From: an uncultured Collinsella sp.
Lineage (GTDB): Bacteria > Actinomycetota > Coriobacteriia > Coriobacteriales > Coriobacteriaceae
NCBI GenBank assembly: GCA_937925715.1
Contig: CALAMG010000031.1
Span: 36,394-100,393 of the forward strand
Length of the DNA: 64,000 bases
Reading direction: 5' to 3'
Within the stretch, counting starts at the first letter, position 1, and every line of letters starts with the position of its first letter. The notes under the pieces are model-generated. The model had not been told where the DNA came from and did not search any database. It saw nothing but the letters and a program-made list of their open reading frames with translations. Made by a program: the position numbers and the translations under genes. Positions 18,205-27,558 of the stretch are shown here, one piece after another.

Positions 18205-19079
18205 TACTCGATTTGAGCGCCTTCCGTGTCGCACGTCAGAATATGCGTATCGCACTTGGGGAACTGCTCGCGCAGCTTGACCTGCAGGAACTTTGCCACG
18301 ATGGTGTCGTCGGTCACAGCCATGAGGGTCGAGCCCGAGCCGCTAATCCAGATGGTCTTAGCGCCGCCGTTAAGGCAGGTGTCGCGCACGGCGTTGTAGT
18401 CGGGAATCAGACGGCGACGATAGGGCTCCTGGATGCGGTCGTCGTTGGCGGCGGCAATCAGGTCAAGGTCGCCGGTCTCCAGGCCGCGCGTCATGCCGGC
18501 GATGCGGCCCATCTGCCACACGGCGGTGGAGAGCGGAATCTCCTGCGGCACGACCTTGCGCGCCTCGCTCGTGTGTACCTCGTAGGGCGGAATCACGGTA
18601 ATAAAACGCAGGCGATCGCTCACCTCGTAGCGCAGGCACTGGGGGAGCGAATCAGTCGGCGTAAAGGAGCAAACGGCACCGCCCAGGATGGCAGGGGCGA
18701 CGTTATCGGGATGGCCCTCGACCTCGGTGGCAATGCGGACAAGCTCGGCACGGTCGACGGTGTGGCCCGTCAGCGCGGCGGCCGCCATGATGCCAGCGAC
18801 GACGCAGGTGGAGCTGGAACCCAGGCCGCGGGCGACGGGCACGTCGGTCTGGATGTCGATAGCGACGGGAAAAGCCGGCTCGCCCCATGCGGCCAGCGCA
18901 TCGACAAAGCTCACGTAGACCAGGTTGTTCTCGTTTTGGAATTCCTCGGGGCAGCCCGTGATGGTGAGCTTGTCGGCGCGCTCAAAGGTAAAGTGCGAGT
19001 AGAGGCTGACGGCCATGCCGAGGGTATCGTAGCCAATGCCCAAGTTGGCGCTGGTTGCTGGGACGGTGATTTTGATCAT
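18198..19079 (-). CDS. thrB: Homoserine kinase
   Basis: 293 aa, GHMP kinase family. VPATSANLGIGYDTLG (6-21) and the ATP loop PVARGLGSSS (81-90) are diagnostic, and the C-terminal SGSGSTLMAV glycine motif is present. It phosphorylates homoserine, the step before threonine synthase. Start at 19079 (MIKITVPATSAN) has aggaggaccca just upstream; the longer frame has no family match. thrC lies upstream on the same strand but a terminator and a large palindrome separate them, so thrB probably has its own promoter. Confidence 0.93.
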   Translation of the reverse strand: MIKITVPATSANLGIGYDTLGMAVSLYSHFTFERADKLTITGCPEEFQNENNLVYVSFVDALAAWGEPAFPVAIDIQTDVPVARGLGSSSTCVVAGIMAAAALTGHTVDRAELVRIATEVEGHPDNVAPAILGGAVCSFTPTDSLPQCLRYEVSDRLRFITVIPPYEVHTSEARKVVPQEIPLSTAVWQMGRIAGMTRGLETGDLDLIAAANDDRIQEPYRRRLIPDYNAVRDTCLNGGAKTIWISGSGSTLMAVTDDTIVAKFLQVKLREQFPKCDTHILTCDTEGAQIEYL

Positions 19080-19093
19080 GTGGGTCCTCCTGG

Positions 19094-19205
19094 GCGGGTC
19101 TGGCCGTTTAGTTCGCTGCTCGGGCAGTCCTGGCTCGCTCGGAAAGCACATTAAGTGCTTTCCGGCTCGTGCGGAACTCGCGACGAACTAAACGGCCAGA
19201 CCCGC
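19094..19205. repeat. Long inverted repeat between thrC and thrB, possible divergent family 1 member
   Basis: Perfect 22-bp outer stem (19094-19115 with 19184-19205) and a 10-bp inner stem CGGAAAGCAC/GTGCTTTCCG (19140-19149 with 19155-19164). The plus-strand loop strands include AGTCCTGGCTCG and GTGCGGAACTCG, close to the GTCCTCG and CTGCGGAATG of family 1 but degenerate. Its family orientation would be opposite to both neighbours, unlike the four clear copies. Confidence 0.7.
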
Positions 19206-19230
19206 TCGCATGCTCGTCATTATCCCGAAA

Positions 19231-19268
19231 GCTAAATAAAAAGAAGGTGCGCCGGCTTTCGCCGGCGC
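19231..19268 (-). terminator. Rho-independent terminator of thrC
   Basis: On the minus strand GCGCCGGC-GAAA-GCCGGCGC (19249-19268) followed by ACCTTCTTTTTATTT. A classic GNRA-loop terminator 12 bases after the thrC stop. Confidence 0.88.
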
Positions 19269-19280
19269 TTAATAAGGGAT

Positions 19281-20798
19281 CTAGTCGGTGCTCATTCGTT
19301 TTGCTGCAGACTCGACGTAGCCGGCCATCTCATCGACGTCGCAGACGTCTTCGAAGCGGACGGGTTTGGACTCGAGCTCGGCGAGTTGGGCCGGGGCGAC
19401 CGTATTGGTTGTCTGCTCGAGCACGCGCATGGCCTCAAAGTCGTCCTCGGGAACGTCGAGCCCCAGGGCGTCGCAGCAGGCGCGCGGGAACTTGTAGGGG
19501 CTGGCGGTCGAAAGCAGCACGCGGGCCTTGGCGCCCTCGGCGGGGGCGACCTTTTCAAAGACGTGATAGCCGCAAGCGGTGTGCGGGTCGATCACATAGC
19601 CGTTTGCATCCCAGCAGTTCTTGATAGCAGCGCGGACCTCGTCCTCGCTGGCCCAGCCGCAGCCAAACACACTCTGGATCTTGGCCAGCAGCTCGGCGGG
19701 CACCTCATAGCGACCAGTCTGTGCCAGCTGCTCCATAAGGCCGGCAACGAGTTCGCAGTCGCCATCGGACAGGAAATAAAGCATACGCTCCAGGTTGGAG
19801 CTAATAAGGATGTCCATCGACGGCGAGATGGTCGTGAAGAACGGGCGGTTGCGGTCGTAAACGCCGGTGGTCAGGAAGTCAGCGAGCACGTTGTTCTTGT
19901 CGCTGGCCACGACGAGTTTGGCGACGGGCAGACCCATGCGCTTGGCATAGTAGCCGGCCAGGATATCGCCAAAGTTGCCGGTCGGCACGCAGAACTCCAC
20001 GGCATCGCCGGCCTCGATGGCGCCGGCGCGCAGCAGCTGCGCATAGGCGGCAAAGTAGTAGACGACCTGCGGTACCAGGCGGCCAACGTTGATGGAGTTG
20101 GCGCTCGAAAGCACCGTGCCAGCGGCCTCCAGGCGCTCGGCAAGCTCCTTATCGGCAAAGATGCGCTTGACGGCGCTCTGGGCGTCGTCAAAGTTGCCGC
20201 GGATGCCGCAGACGGCGACGTTGTCGCCCTCCTGCGTGGACATCTGCAGGTTCTGGACGCGGCTGACCTTGCCCTCGGGATAAAAGACGGTGATGCCCGT
20301 GCCCGGAGCGTCGGCAAAACCGGCGAGCGCGGCCTTGCCCGTGTCGCCCGATGTGGCGGCGACGATCATGATGCGCTCGGTGCCGCCGTCCTTGGCGGAA
20401 GTGCGGGCCATCAGACGGGGGAGCATCTGCAGGGCGACGTCCTTAAAGGCGCTCGTGGGGCCGCCAAAGAGCTCCATCACATAGGTCTGGGGGGAGTCAG
20501 CGCCCGGCGCAGCGTCGAGTTTGACGAGCGGCGTAACCTCTTCACTCGCAAACGTGCCGCGGTATGCCTCGTCGACACACGCCGAAATTTCTTCGGCCGT
20601 GTAATCATTCAGTAACATTCCCAACACATCTTGAGCGATTTCAAAGTACGATTTATCTGCAAGCGAGCTGATATCGACCTGCTGAGTGCCAAGCTCGTCC
20701 GAGACAAACAAACCCCCGTCGGGAGCGATGCCGGTGCGGATTGCCACCTTACTTGAGCACGATAAAGTGCGTCCTCGTGTACTATGATAAGTTCCCAT
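19281..20798 (-). CDS. thrC: Threonine synthase
   Basis: 505 aa, the long PLP-dependent form. PLP lysine Lys119 lies in GGPTSAFKDVALQ (112-124); ATSGDTGKAAL and the PTGNFGDILAGYYAK segment contact the cofactor phosphate. It converts O-phosphohomoserine to threonine. The start at 20798 (MGTYHSTRG) has gaggag upstream; the frame extends 15 codons further without support. Divergent from lysC (104-base gap), which puts the first and last enzymes of the pathway under one shared control region. Confidence 0.93.
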   Translation of the reverse strand: MGTYHSTRGRTLSCSSKVAIRTGIAPDGGLFVSDELGTQQVDISSLADKSYFEIAQDVLGMLLNDYTAEEISACVDEAYRGTFASEEVTPLVKLDAAPGADSPQTYVMELFGGPTSAFKDVALQMLPRLMARTSAKDGGTERIMIVAATSGDTGKAALAGFADAPGTGITVFYPEGKVSRVQNLQMSTQEGDNVAVCGIRGNFDDAQSAVKRIFADKELAERLEAAGTVLSSANSINVGRLVPQVVYYFAAYAQLLRAGAIEAGDAVEFCVPTGNFGDILAGYYAKRMGLPVAKLVVASDKNNVLADFLTTGVYDRNRPFFTTISPSMDILISSNLERMLYFLSDGDCELVAGLMEQLAQTGRYEVPAELLAKIQSVFGCGWASEDEVRAAIKNCWDANGYVIDPHTACGYHVFEKVAPAEGAKARVLLSTASPYKFPRACCDALGLDVPEDDFEAMRVLEQTTNTVAPAQLAELESKPVRFEDVCDVDEMAGYVESAAKRMSTD

Positions 20799-20902
20799 AT
20801 AACACTGCTCCTCGGATGCCTTGGTCCCAATCGGTGAACCCATGGTATCAGAGCGCGCAAAATAGGTTCGCAGAGGCTTTTTAGAAAGGTAACCTCCAGT
20901 CC

Positions 20903-22291
20903 ATGATTAAGATTGCCAAGTTTGGCGGCTCGTCGGTCGCCGACGCCGAACACTTCAAGAAGATCAAGGCCATTGTCGACGCCGACCCGGCCCGCCGTTT
21001 TGTGGTGGTTTCTGCCTGCGGCCGCCGTTTTAAGGGCGACACCAAGGTGACCGACCTGCTCTACCTGGTTAACGCGCACGTCAAGTACCACGTGTCGTGC
21101 GAGGAACTGCTCGAGGACATCGGCCAGCGCTATTTTGATATCGCTGACGAGCTGGAGCTCACCTATCCCATCCGTGAGGAGTTCGCGGCTTTTGCTGAGC
21201 GCGCCCGCTCGGGCGGTTACTCCACCGAGGAGCTCGTGAGCCGCGGCGAGTACTTCACCGCTCGCCTGATGGCTGAGTACCTGGGTCTGCCGTTCCTGGA
21301 CGCCGCGACGGTTGTGGCGTTCCATCACGACGGTACGCTCAGCATGAACCGCACCTCCGAGCTGGTGCAAGAGTACGGTCAGCAGGGCGGCTTCGTTATG
21401 CCTGGCTTCTACGGCGCGACGCGCGAGGGCCAGATTAAGCTGCTGGATCGTGGCGGCGGCGATATCTCGGGCTCGATCCTGGCCAAGTGCTTGGGAGCCG
21501 ATCTGTACGAGAACTGGACCGACGTCTCGGGCTTCTACTCTGCCGACCCGCGCATCGTGCCCGAGGCTCAGCCCATCGCCCGCGTTACCTACGAGGAGCT
21601 GCGCGAGCTTTCGTACATGGGCGCGAGCGTCCTGCACGAGGAGGCTGTGTTCCCCGTGCGCGAGGCTGGTATTCCGCTGGTCATCAAGAACACCAATGCG
21701 CCGCAGGACCCCGGCACTATCATTAGCGAGACGGCCGATGAGGGCGAGGCGGAGCCCATTATTACCGGCGTGACCGGCAAGCGCGGCTTTGTCGCCATCA
21801 ACGTCGCCCGCGACCGCACCAAGCCCCGTGTTGGCTTTATGCGCCGTGCGCTTTCGGTGTTCGAACGCTATGACGTTTCCGTCGAGCACATGCCCACCGG
21901 TGTCGACCGCTTTGGCGCCGTGGTGCAGGAGCAGGACGTGCACGACTCGCTGTACTCGCTCGTGGGCGACATTCAGCAGGAGGTCGAGCCGCTCGAGATC
22001 GAGGTTGTCGAGGGCTTGGCGCTCATCGCGACCGTCGGCCGTAACCTGCGCGGTCGCGCAGGTATCTCGGGCCACCTGTTTGGCATGCTCGGCCAGGCCG
22101 GCGTGAGCGTGCGTATGATTTCGCAGAGCTGCGACGAGATCAATATCATTATCGGTGTCGAGGAGAAGGACTTCGACCTGGCGATTCAGACCATTTACCG
22201 TGCCTTCTCCGACGAGAACGGCATTGTGAAGGTCTCCGACCTGGAGGCTCCCGCGCCGGTCGATCCCGCCCTGGTCGCGCTCAAAAAGTAG
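20903..22291 (+). CDS. lysC: Aspartate kinase
   Basis: 462 aa, monofunctional. KFGGSSVADAEHF (6-18), the VSRGEYFTARLMA segment and GRGGGDISGSILAK-like LDRGGGDISGS are kinase landmarks; two ACT domains fill about 310-450 (RAGISGHLFGMLGQAGVSVRMISQSCDE is the second). It phosphorylates aspartate, the committed step to threonine, methionine and lysine. ACT domains imply feedback control by threonine and/or lysine. asd follows 173 bases downstream after a hairpin. No T-box or lysine riboswitch was recognised upstream. Confidence 0.92.
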   Translation: MIKIAKFGGSSVADAEHFKKIKAIVDADPARRFVVVSACGRRFKGDTKVTDLLYLVNAHVKYHVSCEELLEDIGQRYFDIADELELTYPIREEFAAFAERARSGGYSTEELVSRGEYFTARLMAEYLGLPFLDAATVVAFHHDGTLSMNRTSELVQEYGQQGGFVMPGFYGATREGQIKLLDRGGGDISGSILAKCLGADLYENWTDVSGFYSADPRIVPEAQPIARVTYEELRELSYMGASVLHEEAVFPVREAGIPLVIKNTNAPQDPGTIISETADEGEAEPIITGVTGKRGFVAINVARDRTKPRVGFMRRALSVFERYDVSVEHMPTGVDRFGAVVQEQDVHDSLYSLVGDIQQEVEPLEIEVVEGLALIATVGRNLRGRAGISGHLFGMLGQAGVSVRMISQSCDEINIIIGVEEKDFDLAIQTIYRAFSDENGIVKVSDLEAPAPVDPALVALKK

Positions 22292-22366
22292 CGACTGCTC
22301 GGTAGATTTTTGGGTCATGTCTCAAAAAACTAAGGCGGGGCGTTTCGTTTCGGTTTCGTTTCGACG

Positions 22367-22392
22367 GGGCGGGTTTCGTGCCCGCCCTGTTC
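22367..22392 (+). terminator. Hairpin between lysC and asd
   Basis: GGGCGGG-TTTCGTG-CCCGCCC (22367-22387) followed by TGTTCTT. May reduce read-through into asd. Confidence 0.6.
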
Positions 22393-22464
22393 TTGTATAA
22401 ACTGGCAACAATAATCGGCCTGCTCGGCGTGCGGGCAAAAGCCACAACCTTTAAAGGGGGAAGC

Positions 22465-23490
22465 ATGAAACAGTACACGGTTGCTATTTTGGGCGCGACG
22501 GGAGCCGTGGGCACCCAGATGCTCGAGTGCCTCAACGAGCAGGAGTTCCCGGTCGGCAAGCTCAAGCTGTTGGCAAGCGCACGCTCCGCGGGCAAGACCG
22601 TTGAGTTCCGCGGCGAGCAAATCGTGATCGAAGAGGCTTGCCCCGAGGCCTTTGAGGGCTGCGACATCGTGCTCGGCGCTGCCGGCGACGATATCGCTAA
22701 GGAGCTGCTGCCCGAGGCCGTCAAGCGCGGAGCCGTCGTGGTCGACAACAGCCATGCCTTCCGCATGGATCCCGAGGTGCCGCTGGTCGTGCCCGAGATC
22801 AATGCCGACGATATCAAATGGCATCACGGCCTTATCGCCAATCCCAACTGCGCGACCATCATCGGCCTGGTTCCCACGTGGCCGCTGCATCAGCTTGCCG
22901 GCGTGAAGCGCATGATCGTCTCGACGTATCAGGCGGCTTCTGGTGCCGGTGCTCCCGGTATGGCCGAGCTCGAAGCGCAGCTTGCCGCCCTGGGCCGTGG
23001 CGAGGAGATTCCCGAGCCGCGCGCATTTGCCGCCCAGCTCGCGAGCAACCTGATTCCGCAGATTGGCGGCGTCAAGGAGGAAGGCTTTACCTCCGAGGAG
23101 ATGAAGCTGCAAAACGAGGGCCGCAAGATCATGCACCTGCCCGAGCTGCGCGTGAACTGTACCTGCGTGCGCGTGCCTGTGCTGCGCTCGCACTCCGAGA
23201 GCATTACGCTCGAGTTTGAGCGCGACATCACGGTGGAAGAGGCCCGTGCCGCGCTGGCTGCCGCTCCGGGCGTCAAGCTGGTTGACGACATGAGCGCCGA
23301 GGATGCGCACGATCGCTTCCCCATGCCGATGGATACGTCCGACCAGGACCTGATTTGGGTCGGTCGCGTGCGCCGCGACATCTCGAACCCCGAGGCCGCG
23401 CGCGGTATCACCTTCTGGTGCTGCGGCGACCAAATCCGTAAGGGCGCGGCGACCAACGCCGTCCAGATCGCTAAGCTGCTCTGCGAGTAA
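22465..23490 (+). CDS. asd: Aspartate-semialdehyde dehydrogenase
   Basis: 341 aa. NADP-binding AILGATGAVGTQML (7-20), catalytic Cys129 in NPNCATI, and the QAASGAGAPG segment (about 156-165) identify it. It reduces aspartyl phosphate to the semialdehyde, following LysC. ATG 22465 is preceded by aaaggggg; the frame is open upstream but lacks homology. A family 1 hairpin begins 12 bases after the stop codon. Confidence 0.94.
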   Translation: MKQYTVAILGATGAVGTQMLECLNEQEFPVGKLKLLASARSAGKTVEFRGEQIVIEEACPEAFEGCDIVLGAAGDDIAKELLPEAVKRGAVVVDNSHAFRMDPEVPLVVPEINADDIKWHHGLIANPNCATIIGLVPTWPLHQLAGVKRMIVSTYQAASGAGAPGMAELEAQLAALGRGEEIPEPRAFAAQLASNLIPQIGGVKEEGFTSEEMKLQNEGRKIMHLPELRVNCTCVRVPVLRSHSESITLEFERDITVEEARAALAAAPGVKLVDDMSAEDAHDRFPMPMDTSDQDLIWVGRVRRDISNPEAARGITFWCCGDQIRKGAATNAVQIAKLLCE

Positions 23491-23502
23491 GTTGACCTGT
23501 CC

Positions 23503-23632
23503 GGCGGGGGCCGGGCTTAGTTTTCAGAACGTCCTCGACCATGTGTGGCGCCTTGTCCTGCTCCTTCGGAGCCGCGGACAAGGCGCCACACTGGTCTGCG
23601 GAGTGTTCTGAAAACTAAGCCCGGCCCCCGCC
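23503..23632 (+). repeat. Long two-storey hairpin, family 1 copy 3 (3' of asd)
   Basis: Perfect 28-bp outer stem (23503-23530 with 23605-23632), loop strands GTCCTCGACCAT (23531-23542) and TGGTCTGCGGAGT (23592-23604), perfect 16-bp inner stem (23543-23558 with 23576-23591), apical GCTCC-TTC-GGAGC. Same direction as asd. The following stretch to 23860 shows no gene I can support. Confidence 0.92.
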
Positions 23633-23893
23633 TGCGGTGACGCTGCTGCGAGCAGTCTGCGATGGGGCCGTTGTTGGTTGGGGCCGCTGGGCTGATGTGG
23701 GGGCGCGTGGTTGTTGCGGGCCCTGGTCCCGGCGGCGGCCTCGGCGCTTCACGCCTGCCTCCTTGGGGGACTGTGGAGCGCGGATCGCAGCTGCGGCGCG
23801 TTGCGCCTGCTGCCTTGGGCAACTTTGGGGTCGATTGAGGTTGTCTGCACAATTCGCGGTATTATGTTTGCGGAGTTTTGAAAGGAGCCGCTG

Positions 23894-24472
23894 GTGGTCA
23901 CGACGACGTTTGCTTCGCCTTTGGGCGAAATCCTGCTTGCCGCTGATGGCCGCGGTTTGACGGGGCTTTGGTTTGAGGGGCAGGAGCACTTTGGCTCCAC
24001 GCTTCTCAAAGAAGATCCCGAACATGTTGAAGGCGCCGATGCGGTTTCTGGTGCTGGCGGCATGTCTTCGGTGAATCCGACAAACGGTGTGGCTTCTTCG
24101 GTACTTGAGCGTTCTTGGGCTTGGTTGAATGCTTATTTTGCGGGGCAGGAGCCTCGGTTTACGCCGCCGTTGCATATGATTGGTACGGCGTTTCAGCGCG
24201 AGGTTTGGTTTGAGCTGCTTTCTATCCCGCGTGGCGAGGTCGCTACGTATGGTGAGATCGCCCAGCGTGTTGCGGCTCGACATCGTGTACCGGGAAACGA
24301 AGCACCCGTTGCGTCTCCCCGTGCCGTGGGGGCCGCGGTCGCGCGTAATCCCATTTCGATTATTGTGCCGTGCCATCGCGTGGTTGCCGCCGATGGTTCG
24401 CTCAACGGATATGCCGGCGGGCTTGATCGCAAGGAGTGGCTGCTTCGGCTTGAGGGCGCGTACGAGGACTAA
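23894..24472 (+). CDS. ogt: Methylated-DNA--protein-cysteine methyltransferase
   Basis: 192 aa. The acceptor Cys160 sits in IIVPCHRV, preceded by the helix-turn-helix GEVATYGEIAQRV (114-126) and followed by GYAGGLDRKEWLLRLE. The protein transfers alkyl groups from O6-alkylguanine to itself. A 35-residue stretch (about 38-72) between the N-terminal and DNA-binding domains is longer than usual. GTG start 23894 follows aaaggag. A TTGAGG/TATTAT pair (23835 and 23860, 19-base spacing) is a possible promoter. Confidence 0.9.
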   Translation: MVTTTFASPLGEILLAADGRGLTGLWFEGQEHFGSTLLKEDPEHVEGADAVSGAGGMSSVNPTNGVASSVLERSWAWLNAYFAGQEPRFTPPLHMIGTAFQREVWFELLSIPRGEVATYGEIAQRVAARHRVPGNEAPVASPRAVGAAVARNPISIIVPCHRVVAADGSLNGYAGGLDRKEWLLRLEGAYED

Positions 24473-24700
24473 CGTTCAAGCACTTTGCATGGCCAAGACA
24501 CCCTGAAAGAACGAGTCGCCGTCCTTTCGCGGCCGGCATGCGTCCAAGCGCTCGGCATATGTGCCTTAAGTTTGGCTAAGCCCTATCCAGCGTTTTTAGA
24601 AACGTGCAGGTTGAGCAGCTAAGGCTGCGCTAAGGCGGCTGGCGGTGCGCTATCATCGGCAATATCGAAATCTGTATAGCCGCGCGCCAAAGGAACAACT

Positions 24701-25384
24701 ATGAAGCTGATGCTTGCCGAGGACGAACCCGGCCTCTCCCGCGCCCTTACCGCGATTCTTCAACATAGCGACTACGAGGTCGATACCGCGCTCGATGGTC
24801 TAACGGCGCTCGAGTATCTGCTCGCCAACGACTATGACGCCGCAATTCTGGACATCATGATGCCCGGCATGGACGGTATCGAGGTACTCAAGCGCACACG
24901 CGCCGCCGGTAAGCGACTGCCCATCATCATGCTCACGGCAAAAAGCGAGGTGTCCGATAAGGTCGAGGGCCTGGATGCCGGTGCCAACGACTACCTGACC
25001 AAGCCGTTCGCCGCCAAGGAGCTGCTCGCACGCATTCGCGCCATGACGCGTGCCGCGACGGCAATTGACGCCACGACGCTCAGCGTGGGCAACGTGCGCC
25101 TCGACACGGCATCGTGCACACTCGTGGGCCCTTTGGGCGAGGAGCACCTGGCCAATCGAGAGTTTCAGCTTATGGAGCTCTTTATGCGCAACGCCGGCAC
25201 GCGTATGCCCACCGAACGTCTGATGCTCGAGGTTTGGGGTGAGGATGCGCCCGAAGGCGCCAACGTAGTGTGGGTCTATATCTCGTACCTGCGCAAAAAG
25301 CTGACGGCGCTGGGTGCCAACGTGGCCATCCGCGCATCGCGCAATCAGGGATATTCGCTTGAGGTTGTCGAGGAGGGCGAATAA
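24701..25384 (+). CDS. OmpR/PhoB-type response regulator
   Basis: 227 aa. Receiver domain with acidic pocket ED (7-8), phospho-acceptor Asp51 in AAILDIMMPG and Lys101 in YLTKPF; C-terminal winged helix (about 130-225, ANREFQLMELFMRNAG..VWVYISYLRKKL). The histidine kinase gene starts two bases after its stop. ABC exporter genes downstream suggest it controls a stress- or peptide-responsive exporter. The 228-base gap before it carries no gene. Confidence 0.92.
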   Translation: MKLMLAEDEPGLSRALTAILQHSDYEVDTALDGLTALEYLLANDYDAAILDIMMPGMDGIEVLKRTRAAGKRLPIIMLTAKSEVSDKVEGLDAGANDYLTKPFAAKELLARIRAMTRAATAIDATTLSVGNVRLDTASCTLVGPLGEEHLANREFQLMELFMRNAGTRMPTERLMLEVWGEDAPEGANVVWVYISYLRKKLTALGANVAIRASRNQGYSLEVVEEGE

Positions 25385-25386
25385 GC

Positions 25387-26766
25387 GTGAGCGCGAGCGC
25401 GTGGTGGAAGCGCATGGCGACAAAGCTCGGCATGGGAGCGGACTCGGGTAATCCGGGGCGCGTCGATGCTGCCAGTGCAATGGGACGTCGTCTGCGTCGC
25501 AAGTTCATCCTGGTTGCCATGGGTGCCGTGACCGTCGTGCTTACGCTCATCATTGCCGGCATCAACGTCGTCAACTACTCGCATATCTGCAAGATGGCCG
25601 ATGCTCGCCTGGACTATATCTTGGCGGGCAAGAACGGCATTGATTGGACGGATGAGCCTAAGACCGACCCCGGCCAGGATGTGGGCGCCGGTAAGACCGC
25701 TGCCGGTGACAGGGTGGTCATGCGCACCGGGCACTTCGAAGGTATGACGGCGGAGTCTCCCTTCGACACGCGCTACTTTACGGTGTCGATTGCCGGTGGG
25801 CAGGTGACCGATGTCAACACGGCCCGCATTGCCGCGGTGGGTGCCAAGCGTGCTGCACGCATCGCTGCAGGACTATATTCCAAGGGTTGGACCTCGGGTT
25901 TTTCTGGCAATTATCGCTATACGACTGACGTTCAAGACGATGAGACCACCTATGTGTTCGTGGACTGCTCGCGCGAGCTTGCAAGCTTTCATTCGTTTTT
26001 GAGCGCGAGCGTGGCGATCAGTTGCATTGGCTGGCTGGCGGTGCTGGCAATTGTGGCGGGTGCCTCGGGCGCGGTGATTCGACCGATGGTCGAGAGCTAC
26101 AGCAAGCAAAAGCGCTTTATTACCGATGCGAGCCACGAGATCAAGACGCCGCTGGCTGTAATTGACGCCGCCAATGAGGTGCAAGAGATCGAGAGCGGCG
26201 AGAGTGAGTGGACGCAGAGCATTCACGAGCAGGTCGCGCGGCTGACGGCGCTCACGGAGCGTCTGGTGTTTTTGGCTCGCATGGACGAGGGTTCGGCGGG
26301 CTTTACCATGATATCGATCGATCTTTCGGAGGCAGTGGACAAGGCGGCGTCGCCGTTTGAGTCGGTGGCGGTTTCGCGTGGCAAGCGTCTGTCGACGTCG
26401 ATTGCGAGTGGCGTGCGGGCCCATGCCGATGCTGCAGCGGTGGCGCAGGTGGTTGAGCTGCTGCTGGATAACGCCACGCGCTATGCGAGTGAGGGCAGTG
26501 TAATTGAGTTGAGTCTGCGTGCCGTCTCACGCGGTGCAGGCAAAGGTTCGGCCGAGCTTGTCGTTTCGAACGCCGTGGACGAGCTGCCCGAAGGCGACCT
26601 AGATCGATTGTTCGACCGCTTCTATCGTGCGGACGTGTCGCGCAGCTCCAAGACGGGCGGCTCGGGCGTGGGCCTATCCGTGGTGCGTGCCATCGCCGAA
26701 GCCCATGGTGGGAGCGCTTCTGTCTGCGGCCACGGCAACCAGATCACCTTCACCGTCCGCCTCTAA
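25387..26766 (+). CDS. Sensor histidine kinase
   Basis: 459 aa. Two membrane helices (about 40-62 and 207-230) flank a 140-residue outside sensor region. The dimerisation box has His250 in DASHEIKTPL; N box LLDNATRY (about 357-364), then G boxes GGSGVGLSVV. There is almost no linker between helix 2 and the DHp domain, so no HAMP is evident. GTG start 25387 with no room for a strong site implies coupling to the regulator. Forms a two-component system with the preceding gene. Confidence 0.9.
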   Translation: MSASAWWKRMATKLGMGADSGNPGRVDAASAMGRRLRRKFILVAMGAVTVVLTLIIAGINVVNYSHICKMADARLDYILAGKNGIDWTDEPKTDPGQDVGAGKTAAGDRVVMRTGHFEGMTAESPFDTRYFTVSIAGGQVTDVNTARIAAVGAKRAARIAAGLYSKGWTSGFSGNYRYTTDVQDDETTYVFVDCSRELASFHSFLSASVAISCIGWLAVLAIVAGASGAVIRPMVESYSKQKRFITDASHEIKTPLAVIDAANEVQEIESGESEWTQSIHEQVARLTALTERLVFLARMDEGSAGFTMISIDLSEAVDKAASPFESVAVSRGKRLSTSIASGVRAHADAAAVAQVVELLLDNATRYASEGSVIELSLRAVSRGAGKGSAELVVSNAVDELPEGDLDRLFDRFYRADVSRSSKTGGSGVGLSVVRAIAEAHGGSASVCGHGNQITFTVRL

Positions 26767-26769
26767 AAC

Positions 26770-26800
26770 CTGCCAAAATGAACCTGTCCCTTTTTGGTCG
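26770..26800 (-). repeat. GGGACAG-group small palindrome
   Basis: CCAAAA (26773-26778) pairs with TTTTGG (26792-26797). On the minus strand it reads ACCAAAAAGGGACAGGTTCA, the same unit as at 34719 and 35955. It lies in the kinase-ABC gap. Confidence 0.6.
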
Positions 26801-26851
26801 GTGCGAAATGGGTAATACTAAAGAGTTATCCGACCAGATGGGAACCGATCG

Positions 26852-27553
<702 letters not shown>

Positions 27554-27558
27554 CGCCC

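Noticed and set aside
20799..20902. T-box or lysine riboswitch before lysC or thrC
   Set aside because: The 104-base divergent gap is too short for either and shows no T-box sequence.
23637..23960. Open frame between asd and ogt
   Set aside because: Runs into ogt in another frame, is Arg/Cys/Trp-rich, and has no ribosome site; the stretch looks non-coding.
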